The notes beneath the pieces were generated by a model. That model searched no databases. It was not told the origin of the DNA and saw only the letters and a program-made list of their open reading frames with translations. From assembly GCA_020637855.1 (NCBI GenBank), contig JACKJR010000003.1:248001-312000 (forward strand): a stretch of 64,000 bases of DNA, written 5' to 3'. Both the position numbers and the translations under genes were made by a program. The stretch is from Rhodobiaceae bacterium (lineage in GTDB: Bacteria > Pseudomonadota > Alphaproteobacteria > Rhizobiales > Tepidamorphaceae). Below, in pieces: positions 9,325-18,292 of the stretch; positions within the stretch are counted from its first letter, which is position 1, and every line of letters begins with the position of its first letter.

Positions 9325-9417
9325 GTGCCGATCTGCGTGCGTGCCGATTCCACTCCGAGTGCGCCGATTCCATGGTGGGAGCCGACTCATCCCGGATCAG
9401 ATTCGGCTTTGAGTCGG
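9325..9417. repeat. phased GCCGAYTC repeats with inverted repeat
   Basis: The motif GTGCCGAT / GTGCCGATTCCA / GCGCCGATTCCA / GAGCCGACTCA recurs at about 9325, 9341, 9361 and 9380. The two best copies (9343-9352 and 9363-9372) are spaced exactly 20 bases, near two helical turns. An 8-bp perfect inverted repeat CCGACTCA (9382-9389) / TGAGTCGG (9410-9417) closes the group. This arrangement is typical of operator arrays; the regulator is unknown. Confidence 0.5.
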
Positions 9418-9560
9418 GGAATCGCGGGGTGGAAAAGCAGGGGGATGTGCTTCACCCGGGGCGTGCAATGGTTAACGAAAAGCTGACCTCACGGCCTCAA
9501 AGGGCCTGAAATAGTCAATAAACTGTTGAATATGGCAATTCCAGCCGATGCACATGAGCC

Positions 9561-9570
9561 ACAACGTTGT
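9561..9570. promoter_or_regulatory. 10-bp perfect palindrome upstream of porin
   Basis: The sequence ACAACGTTGT is a perfect palindrome lying 278 bases before the porin start. It could be a dimeric regulator site, but a 10-bp palindrome also arises by chance. Confidence 0.25.
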
Positions 9571-9629
9571 CGAAAAGACACACCCCCCGGAAAAGGGGGC
9601 CGAGATGGGCCCGGTGATGGATTTGCCTG

Positions 9630-9657
9630 TTGAACGGGCAGTGCGCATCGGTATGTT
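9630..9657 (+). promoter_or_regulatory. candidate porin promoter
   Basis: TTGAAC (9630-9635), a 16-base spacer, then TATGTT (9652-9657). This would give a leader of about 185 bases before the porin gene. The match is moderate and other promoters in the gap are possible. Confidence 0.3.
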
Positions 9658-9847
9658 GCTCTCAGCGACACCGGGGACCCGGAATGTCGTGAACGCCTGA
9701 CTAGGGGCAGTTCTTTCGGGGGCAAACTCTAACAGGCTAATTCACGGGGAATTGGGGAAACCCTTCCTTTCATAGGCACAGGCGGTTCGCCGCGGGCCCG
9801 AAAGAGAAGAAACCTGGTCCCTTATTCGTTTTTGACTGGAGGTCAGG

Positions 9848-11068
9848 ATGAACAAGTTTAAGAGCCTTCTCCTCGGCACGGCTGCGGCAGCGATCGCGGC
9901 TACCGGGGCCCAGGCCGCTGACGCCCCGATGGGCCGTGAGCCGGTCTACCGTTGCGATATCACCGGCTTCATCGAGCTGCCGGGCACCAACATCTGCTTC
10001 AAGGTCGGCGGTTTCGCCCGCTTGATCGTTTGGGGCGCCAATGAAGATGCTGGTACTGTCGTAGATGACGCCCTTGGTGGCGACGATTTCGGCATGTACG
10101 CTCAGGGCCGTCTCAACTTCGACGCCCGCCGCTCGACCGACCACGGCACGGTTCGTGCTTTCGTCGAAGTCCAGGCGACGGACAACAACAGCAACACCGG
10201 CGGCGCCCTGCAGCTCCGTCACGCCTTCGCGCAGCTCGGCAACTGGGTCTTTGGTAAGACCTCGTCGACCTTCCTGCACGGTGCGTCTTCGGCCAACGGT
10301 ACCGATCCCACGATCACCGGCCACACGATCCGCATCAACCAGATCCGTTACACCCACTCGATTGGTAACGGCCTGACGGTTGCGGTCGCCATTGAAGACC
10401 AGGCCTACGAGAACACTCGTACCACCACCAGCATCTCCACGACTGCTGTGAACACCACAAACGTTGGCTTCACGCCTGGTAACGGTGGCTCGGGCGAAAA
10501 CAACCTGCCGAATTTCGTTGCCAACATCCACTACTCGAATGGCGGTTGGGACACCCAGCTGTCCGGTGTTCTGCACCAGAACGAGTTTGGTGATGGTACA
10601 GACGAGCTTGGCTACGGTATCCTGCTTGGTATCGCTGGTGAGCTGACCGATCAGCTCAACCTCATCGCCAAGATCGGCTACTTCCACGCCAATCCGAGCT
10701 ACGCGTTCGACTTCTTCACTGGTGGCACCAACACCGGTGACGACTACGACCAGTTCGGCATCGTTGGTGGTGTGGCCTACGAAGTCAGCGATGAAGTCAC
10801 CTTCCAGCTCGCTGGTTTCTGGGGCACGGCGGACAACAACAATAACACGGTTGGCGCCATTCCGGCTCCTGCTACTGTCTCAGGTACCGGCACGAACGCC
10901 GTTACGGCGGTCGATCACGACCTGTGGGGCGCATCGGCTCTGATTTCCTGGCGTCCGGTTGGCGGCTTCGAGTTCCTCGGCGAACTGATGTACCGCAACA
11001 CCGATCCGGCCGTTGGTGCTGACACTGACGAAGTCATCGGCGTCTTCTCGGCAGCTGCTTCCTTCTAA
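9848..11068 (+). CDS. outer-membrane porin, Omp2/RopA family
   Basis: A 406-residue rhizobial porin with a signal peptide MNKFKSLLLGTAAAAIAATG (cleaved near AQA-AD). The mature N-terminus has the family pattern: a cysteine in YRCDITGFIELPGT followed by NICFKVGGFARL. The rest is rich in alternating polar and aromatic strands and ends in FSAAASF, a C-terminal phenylalanine as expected for BAM-inserted barrels. It should form a trimeric general diffusion channel. A strong ribosome site (GGAGGTCAGG) precedes the ATG, codon use is highly biased, and a strong terminator follows, all consistent with a highly expressed monocistronic gene. Confidence 0.93.
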   Translation: MNKFKSLLLGTAAAAIAATGAQAADAPMGREPVYRCDITGFIELPGTNICFKVGGFARLIVWGANEDAGTVVDDALGGDDFGMYAQGRLNFDARRSTDHGTVRAFVEVQATDNNSNTGGALQLRHAFAQLGNWVFGKTSSTFLHGASSANGTDPTITGHTIRINQIRYTHSIGNGLTVAVAIEDQAYENTRTTTSISTTAVNTTNVGFTPGNGGSGENNLPNFVANIHYSNGGWDTQLSGVLHQNEFGDGTDELGYGILLGIAGELTDQLNLIAKIGYFHANPSYAFDFFTGGTNTGDDYDQFGIVGGVAYEVSDEVTFQLAGFWGTADNNNNTVGAIPAPATVSGTGTNAVTAVDHDLWGASALISWRPVGGFEFLGELMYRNTDPAVGADTDEVIGVFSAAASF

Positions 11069-11091
11069 TCGGAACGCAGTTTGAGATCATG

Positions 11092-11126
11092 GACCCCGGC
11101 GGGAAACCGCCGGGGTCTTTCTTTTG
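11092..11126 (+). terminator. intrinsic terminator after porin
   Basis: An 11-bp GC-rich stem, GACCCCGGCGG (11092-11102) and CCGCCGGGGTC (11107-11117), with loop GAAA, followed by TTTCTTTT. Confidence 0.92.
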
Positions 11127-11305
11127 TGTTTCTTTCTTTTGCCCAATGCGCAAAGTCGGGTGTTGCGCCGATCCGTTCCCCGGTCTAGCAAGGTCATGGT
11201 GGCGAATGCGTGCGGGTGACCGGGAAGCTTGTGGCGGGCTTGCCTGGCGAATAGTGAAATAACCGCGCTGAGCAATTCGTCCTACGTGACGGGGAGGGAT
11301 GAGCG

Positions 11306-14197
11306 ATGTGTCGTCCGTGGCGATGGTTCTGGGGAATCGTGCCGCTCGCGCTCATCGCGCTGCTTGCGCTCTATTTCAAGCCGGCTCCCATGGAAGCCGA
11401 TCTGTCGGCCCGCACGGCAGGCGATCTTGCCGCAGCAGGGTATGACTGGGCTGAAATCAGTTTCGATGGCCGTGATCTGACGCTCGGTGGGACAGCTCCT
11501 TCCGAAGAGGCACAATCTGCGGCCCGCAGCCTGGCTGCGAGAACCTGGGGTGTGCGTACCGTCAACGATATTTCCAGCTTGCTGGCGCTTGCCGATCCGT
11601 TCGTCTGGAGTGCGCGGCGCGACGCCGATGGTGTGACGATCTCGGGCAATGTTCCATCGACTGCGGCCAGGGTTGCAATGCTGGAGACCGCAAGGGCCGC
11701 GTTACCGGGAATTGACGTGGATGTGTCGGGCCTGATGGCCGCGCGCGGGGTGCCCAATGAGGCGCACTGGACGGCGGCAACACGATTCGGCCTGGAACAA
11801 CTCGCGCATCTTGAGACCGGTGAGATTTCGCTGCGCAATCTGGCATTTTCGGTGATCGGTGCGGCCCGCACACCGCAATCCTACGAGGCGTTGTTCAACG
11901 CGCTGAAAACGCTGCCCGATGGGCTGACAATGACGGCGCAGTCGATCAGCGCGCCGGTTGTATCGCCGCATAAGTGGGAGGCGGCCTATGACGACGGAAA
12001 GCTGGTCATGTCAGGCTACGCACCGGATTTTGCCGCCCGGGATGCGCTCGCGGCCGCGATTCGCGATTTGCTACCTGGCGCCAGTGTCGACGGCGACGTC
12101 GCTGTTGCCGGTGGGGGGATCGACAGCGCGCTTTGGAGCCGGGGAACATCCTTCGTTTTGCAGCAATTTTCCCGCCTAAGGGGCGCAAAGGCCATTCTGG
12201 AAGACGGAAGGCTGTCGATTTCCGGTGAAGCAAAGAACATCGAGGACTACGAATCGGTTCAGGCCGCACTGGATTCGGTTCCCGTGGGCATCGAACTGTT
12301 CCGTGCCGACATCAAGCCTGCGGCCGCGGATACGTTTGCATGGATTGCAAGTCTCAACAGCGACGGCCTGTCGCTGAGCGGCTATGTGCCAAGCGCGGTA
12401 GCGCAACAACGCATCGTGGATTTGGTCTCGGGAGCGCTTCCCGATGTTGCGGTTCGCGACCGCATGCGGATTGCACAGGGTCCGGACGAGGCGACCGACG
12501 ATGCATGGGCCAGCGGGGCCGCGTTCGGCTTCAAAATGCTTTCGTATCTCAGCGATGGCAACGTGGTGATGACACCGGGTGCCCTGTCCATCAGTGGAAC
12601 TGTGCGTTCGCCGGGGGTTTTCGATGAGGCGATGGGCGCGTTGTCGTCCGTGCCGGAAGACTTTTCGCTTTCGCGTGAAGGCATACAGCCTGCAACGGTC
12701 GATCCATTCGAATGGTCGGCGCGGCTAGATGCAAACAGCATTGCGGTCGAGGGGTTTGCGCCCAGCGCTGCGGCACGGAACAAGCTTGTCGGAACATTCG
12801 CGGATGCACGGCCGGGCACGGAAATTCAGTCGACGGTCATGGTTGCGCGCGGTCCGCTCGGCGAGGCTGGATTCAACGACGTCACGGGGTTCGTTGCGCG
12901 GCTGTTTGCAAATTTCAGCGAGGGCAGCGCCGGGTTGAAAGACAAGGCCTTGTCGATTTCCGGCGTTGCGCGCGATGTCGATGCTTTCCGCGCCGCCGAG
13001 GCTGCAATGCAAACTCTGCCGGATGGCGTGGTGCGGGGGAACCTCGAGATTTTTCCCGCCGCAATCGGAGTGCTATCCTGGACGGCGACCCGGGACGCCA
13101 ACCGTTTGGTGCTTGACGGTTTCGTGCCTTCCGAAGCGGTTCGCAAGTCGGTTCTGTCTGCAGCCAAGCAGGCTATACCCGGCGGTGAGGTGACCGACAG
13201 GATGGAAGTCGCCTCGGGCGGACCTGAGGCTGCGATCTGGGGCCATGCAACGGCATTCGCATTGAAGCAGCTGGGCCGCATGACGCGCGGGCAGGCACGG
13301 CTGTCGGGTGCGGAATTCTCGCTTGAAGGCATCGCGCCTGATTTTCCCGCCTATGACGGCATTCTGGCCGATGTACCTGCGGCGATGCCGGGCGGACTGA
13401 AACTGGTGCGTGCCGACATCCTGCCGCCGTCGATTTCTCCCTATATATGGGGGGCCAAGCGTGATGCGGACTCAATCACGTTGTCTGGCCATGTTCCAAG
13501 CGACGGCGTGCGCAGCGAGATCGCCGCATTCGCAAGAGAGCGTTTCCTGGGATTGGCGGTCAATGACGAAATGAAGCTCGCTTCAGGTGCGCCCGAAGGC
13601 ATGGTTCAGGCCGTCGGGGTCGCATTTGCAGCGCTTGGCCAACTCTATGAGGGGGCAGCGACACTTGCGGACAGGCGCCTGACGCTTACCGGAGAGGCCC
13701 CTGACGAGGCTTCAGCCGAAGCCGCGGACGAATTCATTTCCAAGCGGCTTCCTGAAGGGTTTTCGGGGACCAGCTCGATCCGCGTCGCGGAAGCACCTCC
13801 ACCGCCGCCAAAGCCCGAGCAGCCGGATGACGCCACGGCATGTCAGGACCGTTTGAATACGATCATGACGGGCAATGTGGTGCGGTTTGAGGTCAATAAG
13901 GCAGATATCAGGTCCGAGAGCTTTGATCTGCTCGACCGGATTGCCGAAGCCGCGCAGGGCTGTCAGGGGTTCAACATCGAGGTTGGCGGACATACGGATT
14001 CAGACGGACCGGAAGAGTACAATCTCGACTTGAGCCAGAAACGGGCAGAAGCCGTGGTCCGTTACCTGGTCGGTAAAGGCGTGTCGGAACAAAGGTTGAA
14101 GGCTGTCGGCTATGGTGAAAGCAAGCCGCTTGCCTCCAATGACAATGACGCCGGCAAGGCGCGAAACCGGCGTATCGAATTCACGATCATCCAGTGA
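11306..14197 (+). CDS. OmpA-family protein with six ~123-residue BON-like repeats
   Basis: A 963-residue envelope protein. An N-terminal membrane segment (about 5-23, WRWFWGIVPLALIALLALYF) is followed by a partial BON-like unit (about 48-90) and six tandem units of about 123 residues. Each opens with a conserved tryptophan (101, 224, 346, 470, 592, 715) and the pattern W-x-A-x7-8-hydrophobic-x-G-x-x-P-S/D. A proline linker (about 830-838) leads to a C-terminal OmpA domain (about 855-963) with the peptidoglycan-binding signature GGHTDSDG, NLDLSQKRAEAV and the arginines of NRRIEF. It likely anchors in the inner membrane and binds peptidoglycan while the repeats span periplasm. GGGAGGG precedes the ATG. 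It is first of three linked genes. Confidence 0.85.
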   Translation: MCRPWRWFWGIVPLALIALLALYFKPAPMEADLSARTAGDLAAAGYDWAEISFDGRDLTLGGTAPSEEAQSAARSLAARTWGVRTVNDISSLLALADPFVWSARRDADGVTISGNVPSTAARVAMLETARAALPGIDVDVSGLMAARGVPNEAHWTAATRFGLEQLAHLETGEISLRNLAFSVIGAARTPQSYEALFNALKTLPDGLTMTAQSISAPVVSPHKWEAAYDDGKLVMSGYAPDFAARDALAAAIRDLLPGASVDGDVAVAGGGIDSALWSRGTSFVLQQFSRLRGAKAILEDGRLSISGEAKNIEDYESVQAALDSVPVGIELFRADIKPAAADTFAWIASLNSDGLSLSGYVPSAVAQQRIVDLVSGALPDVAVRDRMRIAQGPDEATDDAWASGAAFGFKMLSYLSDGNVVMTPGALSISGTVRSPGVFDEAMGALSSVPEDFSLSREGIQPATVDPFEWSARLDANSIAVEGFAPSAAARNKLVGTFADARPGTEIQSTVMVARGPLGEAGFNDVTGFVARLFANFSEGSAGLKDKALSISGVARDVDAFRAAEAAMQTLPDGVVRGNLEIFPAAIGVLSWTATRDANRLVLDGFVPSEAVRKSVLSAAKQAIPGGEVTDRMEVASGGPEAAIWGHATAFALKQLGRMTRGQARLSGAEFSLEGIAPDFPAYDGILADVPAAMPGGLKLVRADILPPSISPYIWGAKRDADSITLSGHVPSDGVRSEIAAFARERFLGLAVNDEMKLASGAPEGMVQAVGVAFAALGQLYEGAATLADRRLTLTGEAPDEASAEAADEFISKRLPEGFSGTSSIRVAEAPPPPPKPEQPDDATACQDRLNTIMTGNVVRFEVNKADIRSESFDLLDRIAEAAQGCQGFNIEVGGHTDSDGPEEYNLDLSQKRAEAVVRYLVGKGVSEQRLKAVGYGESKPLASNDNDAGKARNRRIEFTIIQ

Positions 14198-14201
14198 GGT
14201 G

Positions 14202-14297
14202 ATGATGCTCTATCTCATTTCCCAGCTTTGGCTGTTCATTCTGATGGCGATGATCGCGGGCATGCTGACAGGCTGGCTGACGGCACGGTCATACTGA
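14202..14297 (+). CDS. 31-residue membrane microprotein
   Basis: A small gene missed by usual length cutoffs. It encodes MMLYLISQLWLFILMAMIAG followed by MLTGWLTARSY, essentially one transmembrane helix with a short polar tail. Its start follows the TGA of the OmpA-BON gene by four bases and has GAGGTG as a close ribosome site. The second ATG (14205) could also be used. The neighbouring H3TH protein begins with a similar helix, so a shared membrane complex is possible. Function unknown. Confidence 0.7.
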   Translation: MMLYLISQLWLFILMAMIAGMLTGWLTARSY

Positions 14298-14334
14298 CAG
14301 GCAGTCCGCAAAGGCGGCTGGAAGGGGCGAGCCA

Positions 14335-15063
14335 ATGAACATTCTGGTTTTCCAGATCGTGCTGCTGCTGTTGTTGGCATTCCTCGGTGGCTGCGCGCTT
14401 GGGTGCTGGCTGAAACGTATTTTCACCGCGCAGGAAATCGGTGTCAGCATTCCGGTGCCGCCGGAATTGCTGGTTACGGAACCAGAGGAAGATGAAACAG
14501 CGGCAGAATCCATGGAGGATGAGACGGCAGAGGTGCCAGCGGTGTCCGACGATGCGCAGCCTTCCGCAGCTTCATCACCGGTTCCTGCTGACGATCAGCC
14601 CGCCGCCGAAAAGACGGCGGCCAAGGCGGACACCATGGCTGCGACCGGGAAAGAAGCTGCCACAGCCGACGGCTCTCCGAAGCAGGAGGAAAAGACGCCC
14701 ACGCCTGAACCTGCGATATCAGAGCCAGAGAAGGAAACCTCTGCGCCAGTTGATGAGGAACGGGGGGAATTGATCGAGGTTGCAACCGATGGCGAGCTAA
14801 GCGGACGCCAGCCCAAGGGCTTTAGAGAGCCTCGTGACGGCAAGGCGGACGATCTGAAAAAGATTCGCGGTATCGGCAAGGTCAACGAAAGCAAGCTGAA
14901 CAGTGCCGGAATCTGGCATGCGGACCAGATTGCCGCGTGGACAGATCAAGAAGCCGAATGGATCGATGGCTATCTGGGTTTTCCGGGACGTGTTGCGCGC
15001 GAAGACTGGATTGGCCAGGCGAAAGCGCTCGCCGAGGGCAAGGCGACATCTGCGAAGAGCTGA
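14335..15063 (+). CDS. membrane-anchored helix-hairpin-helix (COG3743-like) protein
   Basis: A 242-residue protein with an N-terminal membrane helix (about 4-25, rich in leucine), a long acidic Glu/Ala/Pro-rich disordered linker (about 45-165), and a C-terminal helix-hairpin-helix domain (about 170-230: ADDLKKIRGIGKVNESKLNS, then GIWHADQIAAW and GFPGRVAREDW). The C-terminal domain is of the kind found at the end of rhizobial NuoE-like and ribosomal-L21-like proteins. AAGGGG precedes the ATG. It lies 37 bases after the microprotein, in the same direction as the OmpA-BON gene. The role of a DNA-binding-type fold tethered to the membrane is not known. Confidence 0.75.
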   Translation: MNILVFQIVLLLLLAFLGGCALGCWLKRIFTAQEIGVSIPVPPELLVTEPEEDETAAESMEDETAEVPAVSDDAQPSAASSPVPADDQPAAEKTAAKADTMAATGKEAATADGSPKQEEKTPTPEPAISEPEKETSAPVDEERGELIEVATDGELSGRQPKGFREPRDGKADDLKKIRGIGKVNESKLNSAGIWHADQIAAWTDQEAEWIDGYLGFPGRVAREDWIGQAKALAEGKATSAKS

Positions 15064-15085
15064 TGGTTGCGAAGTGCCTGTGCTG

Positions 15086-16051
15086 CTAGCCGCAATGAGC
15101 CGCGAACCCCGCGATGAGCCGTAGCACTGGCATCTCGATGAGCAGCGGCGCGTGTCCGCTGTCGGGAATGGTTGCGCTTTCGAAGTCGGGGTGATGCTGG
15201 CGCATTTCGGAAACCGTCTTTGGCGCCAGAATGTCGGAATTCTCGCCGCGCAAACACAGCACCGACACATGCGAAAGCGTGGCGAATTGAGCCCAAAGCG
15301 GCGGACCTGCCTTGTCGAGGTCCAGTCCTTCAAGCGGTTTCAAGAGGTTGGGGTCGTAGTCAGGCATAATCCGGCCATTGGCATCACGATAGATCTTGTG
15401 TGCCATTGCACCCCATTCCTCGTCGGACAATTTCGGATAAAGCGCTGACCACATACGCTTCAACGCATCAGCGGCTTCATCCCAACCGCGTGCTGCGGGG
15501 CGTTCACGCATGTACTGGCGGATACGCAGCAGACCCTGCGGTTCGATGACCGGGCCGATATCGTTCAGCAGGACGCCGGCAATTGCTCCCGGCCTTGCTG
15601 CCCCCAGCAACATGGAAATCAGGCCGCCGCGTGATGTGCCGATGAAGATTGCCCGCTCGATGTCGAGTGTGGTCAGCAGGTCGAGGACGTCCTGTAATTC
15701 GACTGCAAGACTGTAATTTTCCCAGTTGCGGTCGTATTCGGAGCGCCCGCGCCCGCGATAGTCGGGAACGATAACGCGGCGTTCGTAGCCGGGAACGGTC
15801 GCCAGCCAGGATGCCAGTTCATGAAAATCGCGTGCGTTTCGTGTTAGCCCGGCCAGGCAAATGACGGGTGTGCGTTCGCTGCGGCGTGGACCGTAGTGGG
15901 AATAGACCAGCCGTAATCCGTCCTGGGATGTATAGCTTTGCTCGCGGAAGGACGCGTGCACGTTGCCATCGGGCAGTTGCGGATATGCGGGTTTTTCTTC
16001 GGCTGCGGGGGTGGATTTCCGTGCTGTTGCAGATCGTGTTGCTTTCGCCAT
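15086..16051 (-). CDS. alpha/beta hydrolase
   Basis: A 321-residue alpha/beta-hydrolase fold enzyme. The oxyanion segment is ICLAGLTRNARDF, the nucleophile elbow is GTSRGG (serine), the acid is in ENSDILAP, and the catalytic histidine is in DSGHAPLL. The first 35 residues are basic and low in complexity and probably disordered; there is no signal peptide, so it should be cytoplasmic. It follows the lytic transglycosylase gene by nine bases in the same operon. The substrate is unknown; esterase or lactonase activity is possible. Confidence 0.85.
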   Translation of the reverse strand: MAKATRSATARKSTPAAEEKPAYPQLPDGNVHASFREQSYTSQDGLRLVYSHYGPRRSERTPVICLAGLTRNARDFHELASWLATVPGYERRVIVPDYRGRGRSEYDRNWENYSLAVELQDVLDLLTTLDIERAIFIGTSRGGLISMLLGAARPGAIAGVLLNDIGPVIEPQGLLRIRQYMRERPAARGWDEAADALKRMWSALYPKLSDEEWGAMAHKIYRDANGRIMPDYDPNLLKPLEGLDLDKAGPPLWAQFATLSHVSVLCLRGENSDILAPKTVSEMRQHHPDFESATIPDSGHAPLLIEMPVLRLIAGFAAHCG

Positions 16052-16060
16052 GAGACTTTA

Positions 16061-18292
16061 TCAGTTCGTTGCGCCACGCATCAGGTCGCGTGCAAGTGCG
16101 ATTTGGGCGGGCGTTCCGGGCAGCAACGCCCGGTAGACCTGCAGGTTCTCCATGACGCGCTGCACGTAGTTGCGCGTCTCGGTAAACGGTATCAGCTCGA
16201 CCCAGTCAACCGGGTCGACACGCGGATCGCGCGGATCGCCGAAGCGCTTGATCCATTTGTCGACGTTGCCCTTGCCGGCATTGTACGACGCGATGGCGAG
16301 AATATAGGAGCCATTGAACTGGCCGATGCGCTCGCCAAGGTAGGTTGCGCCGAAGGTGGCGTTGTACTTGGGGTCGCCCGATAGCTTGTCGATCGAGTAA
16401 CGATAGCCGTTGCGTTTGGCGATGCCCTTGGCTGTGGCCGGCATCACCTGCATCAAGCCGCGTGCTCCAGCGGGGCTGCGGGCAGAAGCATTGAACTCGC
16501 TTTCCTGCCTGGCAATGGCATAGATCAGCGCCAGCTCCGGAAAATTGCTTCCCTTGACTGAGGGTACGACGCCGACAGGGAAGGCGTGGCGCTCAAAGGG
16601 CAGGCCGTCCTGGGTCGCCTTCTTGCCAATGCGCACTTGCAAGTGTGTCAGGCCCAGTTCGCCGGCTCGATCGGCCAGATAGGCAATGTCGCCCGGATCG
16701 GTCAGGCGCTCGCGCAGGTCATAGAAGAACGTGCCGAGATATTCCGTTTCTCCTATATCGTGCAGCAGGTTGACCGCCATCATCGGCGCGCTGTTTGCCA
16801 GGCGCTTGTTTTCCGGCGGGCGGGCCGGGATCCGGATGCCGTTACCCCCCAACGCGTTGATGGCCAGCTGACCGTAGTAGGTGATCGGGAAGGCGGCGGC
16901 GGCCTGATATTGTCCTGTTGCCGCGGGCTGGCCGGCGGCCTGCAGGGCGCGGCCCATCCAGTAGTGGGCACGGGCGCGCGAAATCGGTGTTTGCGCCAAT
17001 TGGGCGGCATTGTTGAAATGCGCCACCGAAGTCTTCGTGTCTTTCAGCCAGCGCAGGGCGATCCAGCCGGCATGGAATTCGGCTTCGATCTTGAGCCATT
17101 CGGTTTCTGCCGCATGGCCCGCTGCGATCTGGTAGGCGAGGCGGGGCTGTCCTGCCTCCAGCGCGTTTCGCGCTTCCAGCCGCCGTTCAATCCACCATTC
17201 GTCGCGATCGATCAGAAGCTTCGGGTCACGCGGCGCCTTTGCCATGAGCTGCGCGGCGGCCAGTTCCTTGCCTGTGCGGCGAAGCCACTGGATTTCGGCA
17301 AAATAATAGGCCGGATCGCCATGCAGGCTCTTTGGAACGGCGTTCAGCAACGTCCGCGCGTTTCTCGATCGCTTGTTCACCGCCGCCCAGGCTTCGCCGA
17401 GCTTGCGCTGGCCCGCATCGAGGCGGGCGGCGGCACGCAGCCCCGAAACGTTGTCGTCGTTGTAAAACAGCGCGCGCATACGCACGGCGTGGTCGTTCTT
17501 GGTCAGATAGCGGCCCAGGATACGCATCGCGCGATCTTCACCGTCGTGACCGAACAGCTCTCCCGATGTCCATGCGGAACGGATCGTGCGCGCAGCCGCC
17601 TTGCCGTTTCCGGTCGCCTGCTCGGCCAGCGCGAGAGCGAGGTGGCCAGGCCCGCTCAAGGGCGGGAAAGCGTTCAGAATATGCAGGGCTGAGGGAGCAG
17701 AGGTGTCCTGCTCGATCATCGCGTCTTCCATGCGCGCGCGGATGCGCTCGGTTGGCCAGTCGTGATAGGCGAACAGGAAGCCCGCATAATCATCGACGGA
17801 CCGGCCGTTGTTGGATTGCCGCAGGATGATGTACTGGACGACGCCTTTTGCGGCGGGATGTGTCAGCCGGCTGGCAATTTGCCAGGCGTCTGAAAACTCG
17901 CCCTTGTCGATTTTGGCGATGGCGTCCTTGACCGCGGTCTGTTCAGAACGCGGAATTGCACCTGCATTCAAAACGCGCGGTGCCCACTGCTGTTGAACGG
18001 CGGTTTGCGCAGCAGGAAGGGATGCCTGAATGGGTCGGGCTGCGCCTCCCGGCTTGCGGCGCGGCATGGGAACTGTCTGAGGCAGCAGCATCGTGGCGTC
18101 TGCGGCCGTTGCCTGAAAGATCAGATCGCTGATGGATTGTGCGCTGCTCTGCGCAACGACCTGGCCATGTGGCGCAGTCGTGCAAGCGAGAACGAATCCC
18201 AACAGGGCTGATTTCGCAATCAGCTTGAAAGGAGCGTAGCGCGTCACGGTTGCCGTTGCCTCGTACATGGAAAGCCCGAAATGGCGCGGCAT
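16061..18292 (-). CDS. soluble lytic murein transglycosylase
   Basis: A 743-residue periplasmic enzyme that cleaves peptidoglycan glycan strands to 1,6-anhydro-muropeptides. The N-terminus contains a hydrophobic export segment (KSALLGFVLACTTAPHG), a long alpha-helical superhelical region follows, and the C-terminal SLT domain carries the catalytic glutamate in ARQESEFNASARSPAGARG (about residue 597) with GLMQVMPATAKG and AIASYNAG. Two starts are possible, ATG 18292 and ATG 18268; neither has a strong ribosome site. Length fits Slt70-type enzymes (about 645) with an extended N-terminus. Confidence 0.9.
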   Translation of the reverse strand: MPRHFGLSMYEATATVTRYAPFKLIAKSALLGFVLACTTAPHGQVVAQSSAQSISDLIFQATAADATMLLPQTVPMPRRKPGGAARPIQASLPAAQTAVQQQWAPRVLNAGAIPRSEQTAVKDAIAKIDKGEFSDAWQIASRLTHPAAKGVVQYIILRQSNNGRSVDDYAGFLFAYHDWPTERIRARMEDAMIEQDTSAPSALHILNAFPPLSGPGHLALALAEQATGNGKAAARTIRSAWTSGELFGHDGEDRAMRILGRYLTKNDHAVRMRALFYNDDNVSGLRAAARLDAGQRKLGEAWAAVNKRSRNARTLLNAVPKSLHGDPAYYFAEIQWLRRTGKELAAAQLMAKAPRDPKLLIDRDEWWIERRLEARNALEAGQPRLAYQIAAGHAAETEWLKIEAEFHAGWIALRWLKDTKTSVAHFNNAAQLAQTPISRARAHYWMGRALQAAGQPAATGQYQAAAAFPITYYGQLAINALGGNGIRIPARPPENKRLANSAPMMAVNLLHDIGETEYLGTFFYDLRERLTDPGDIAYLADRAGELGLTHLQVRIGKKATQDGLPFERHAFPVGVVPSVKGSNFPELALIYAIARQESEFNASARSPAGARGLMQVMPATAKGIAKRNGYRYSIDKLSGDPKYNATFGATYLGERIGQFNGSYILAIASYNAGKGNVDKWIKRFGDPRDPRVDPVDWVELIPFTETRNYVQRVMENLQVYRALLPGTPAQIALARDLMRGATN

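Larger units (their letters stand above)
9128..9847. other. 720-bp divergent regulatory gap (ABC operon / porin)
   Basis: No gene is supported here; the short open frames lack ribosome sites and recognisable proteins. The gap holds an AT stretch (9269-9279), phased GCCGAYTC repeats (9325-9417), the palindrome ACAACGTTGT (9561-9570), and a CCCCC/GGGGG hairpin near 9583-9599. It must contain the promoters for the ABC importer to the left and the porin to the right. The size is unusual compared with other gaps in the window. Confidence 0.6.

Noticed and set aside
9832..9837. TTGACT just before the porin as a -35 box
   Set aside because: It lies only about ten bases before the ATG, leaving no room for a -10 and leader.
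9770..10687. 305-residue minus-strand frame over the porin
   Set aside because: The porin on the plus strand has signal peptide, ribosome site and terminator; the antisense frame has none.
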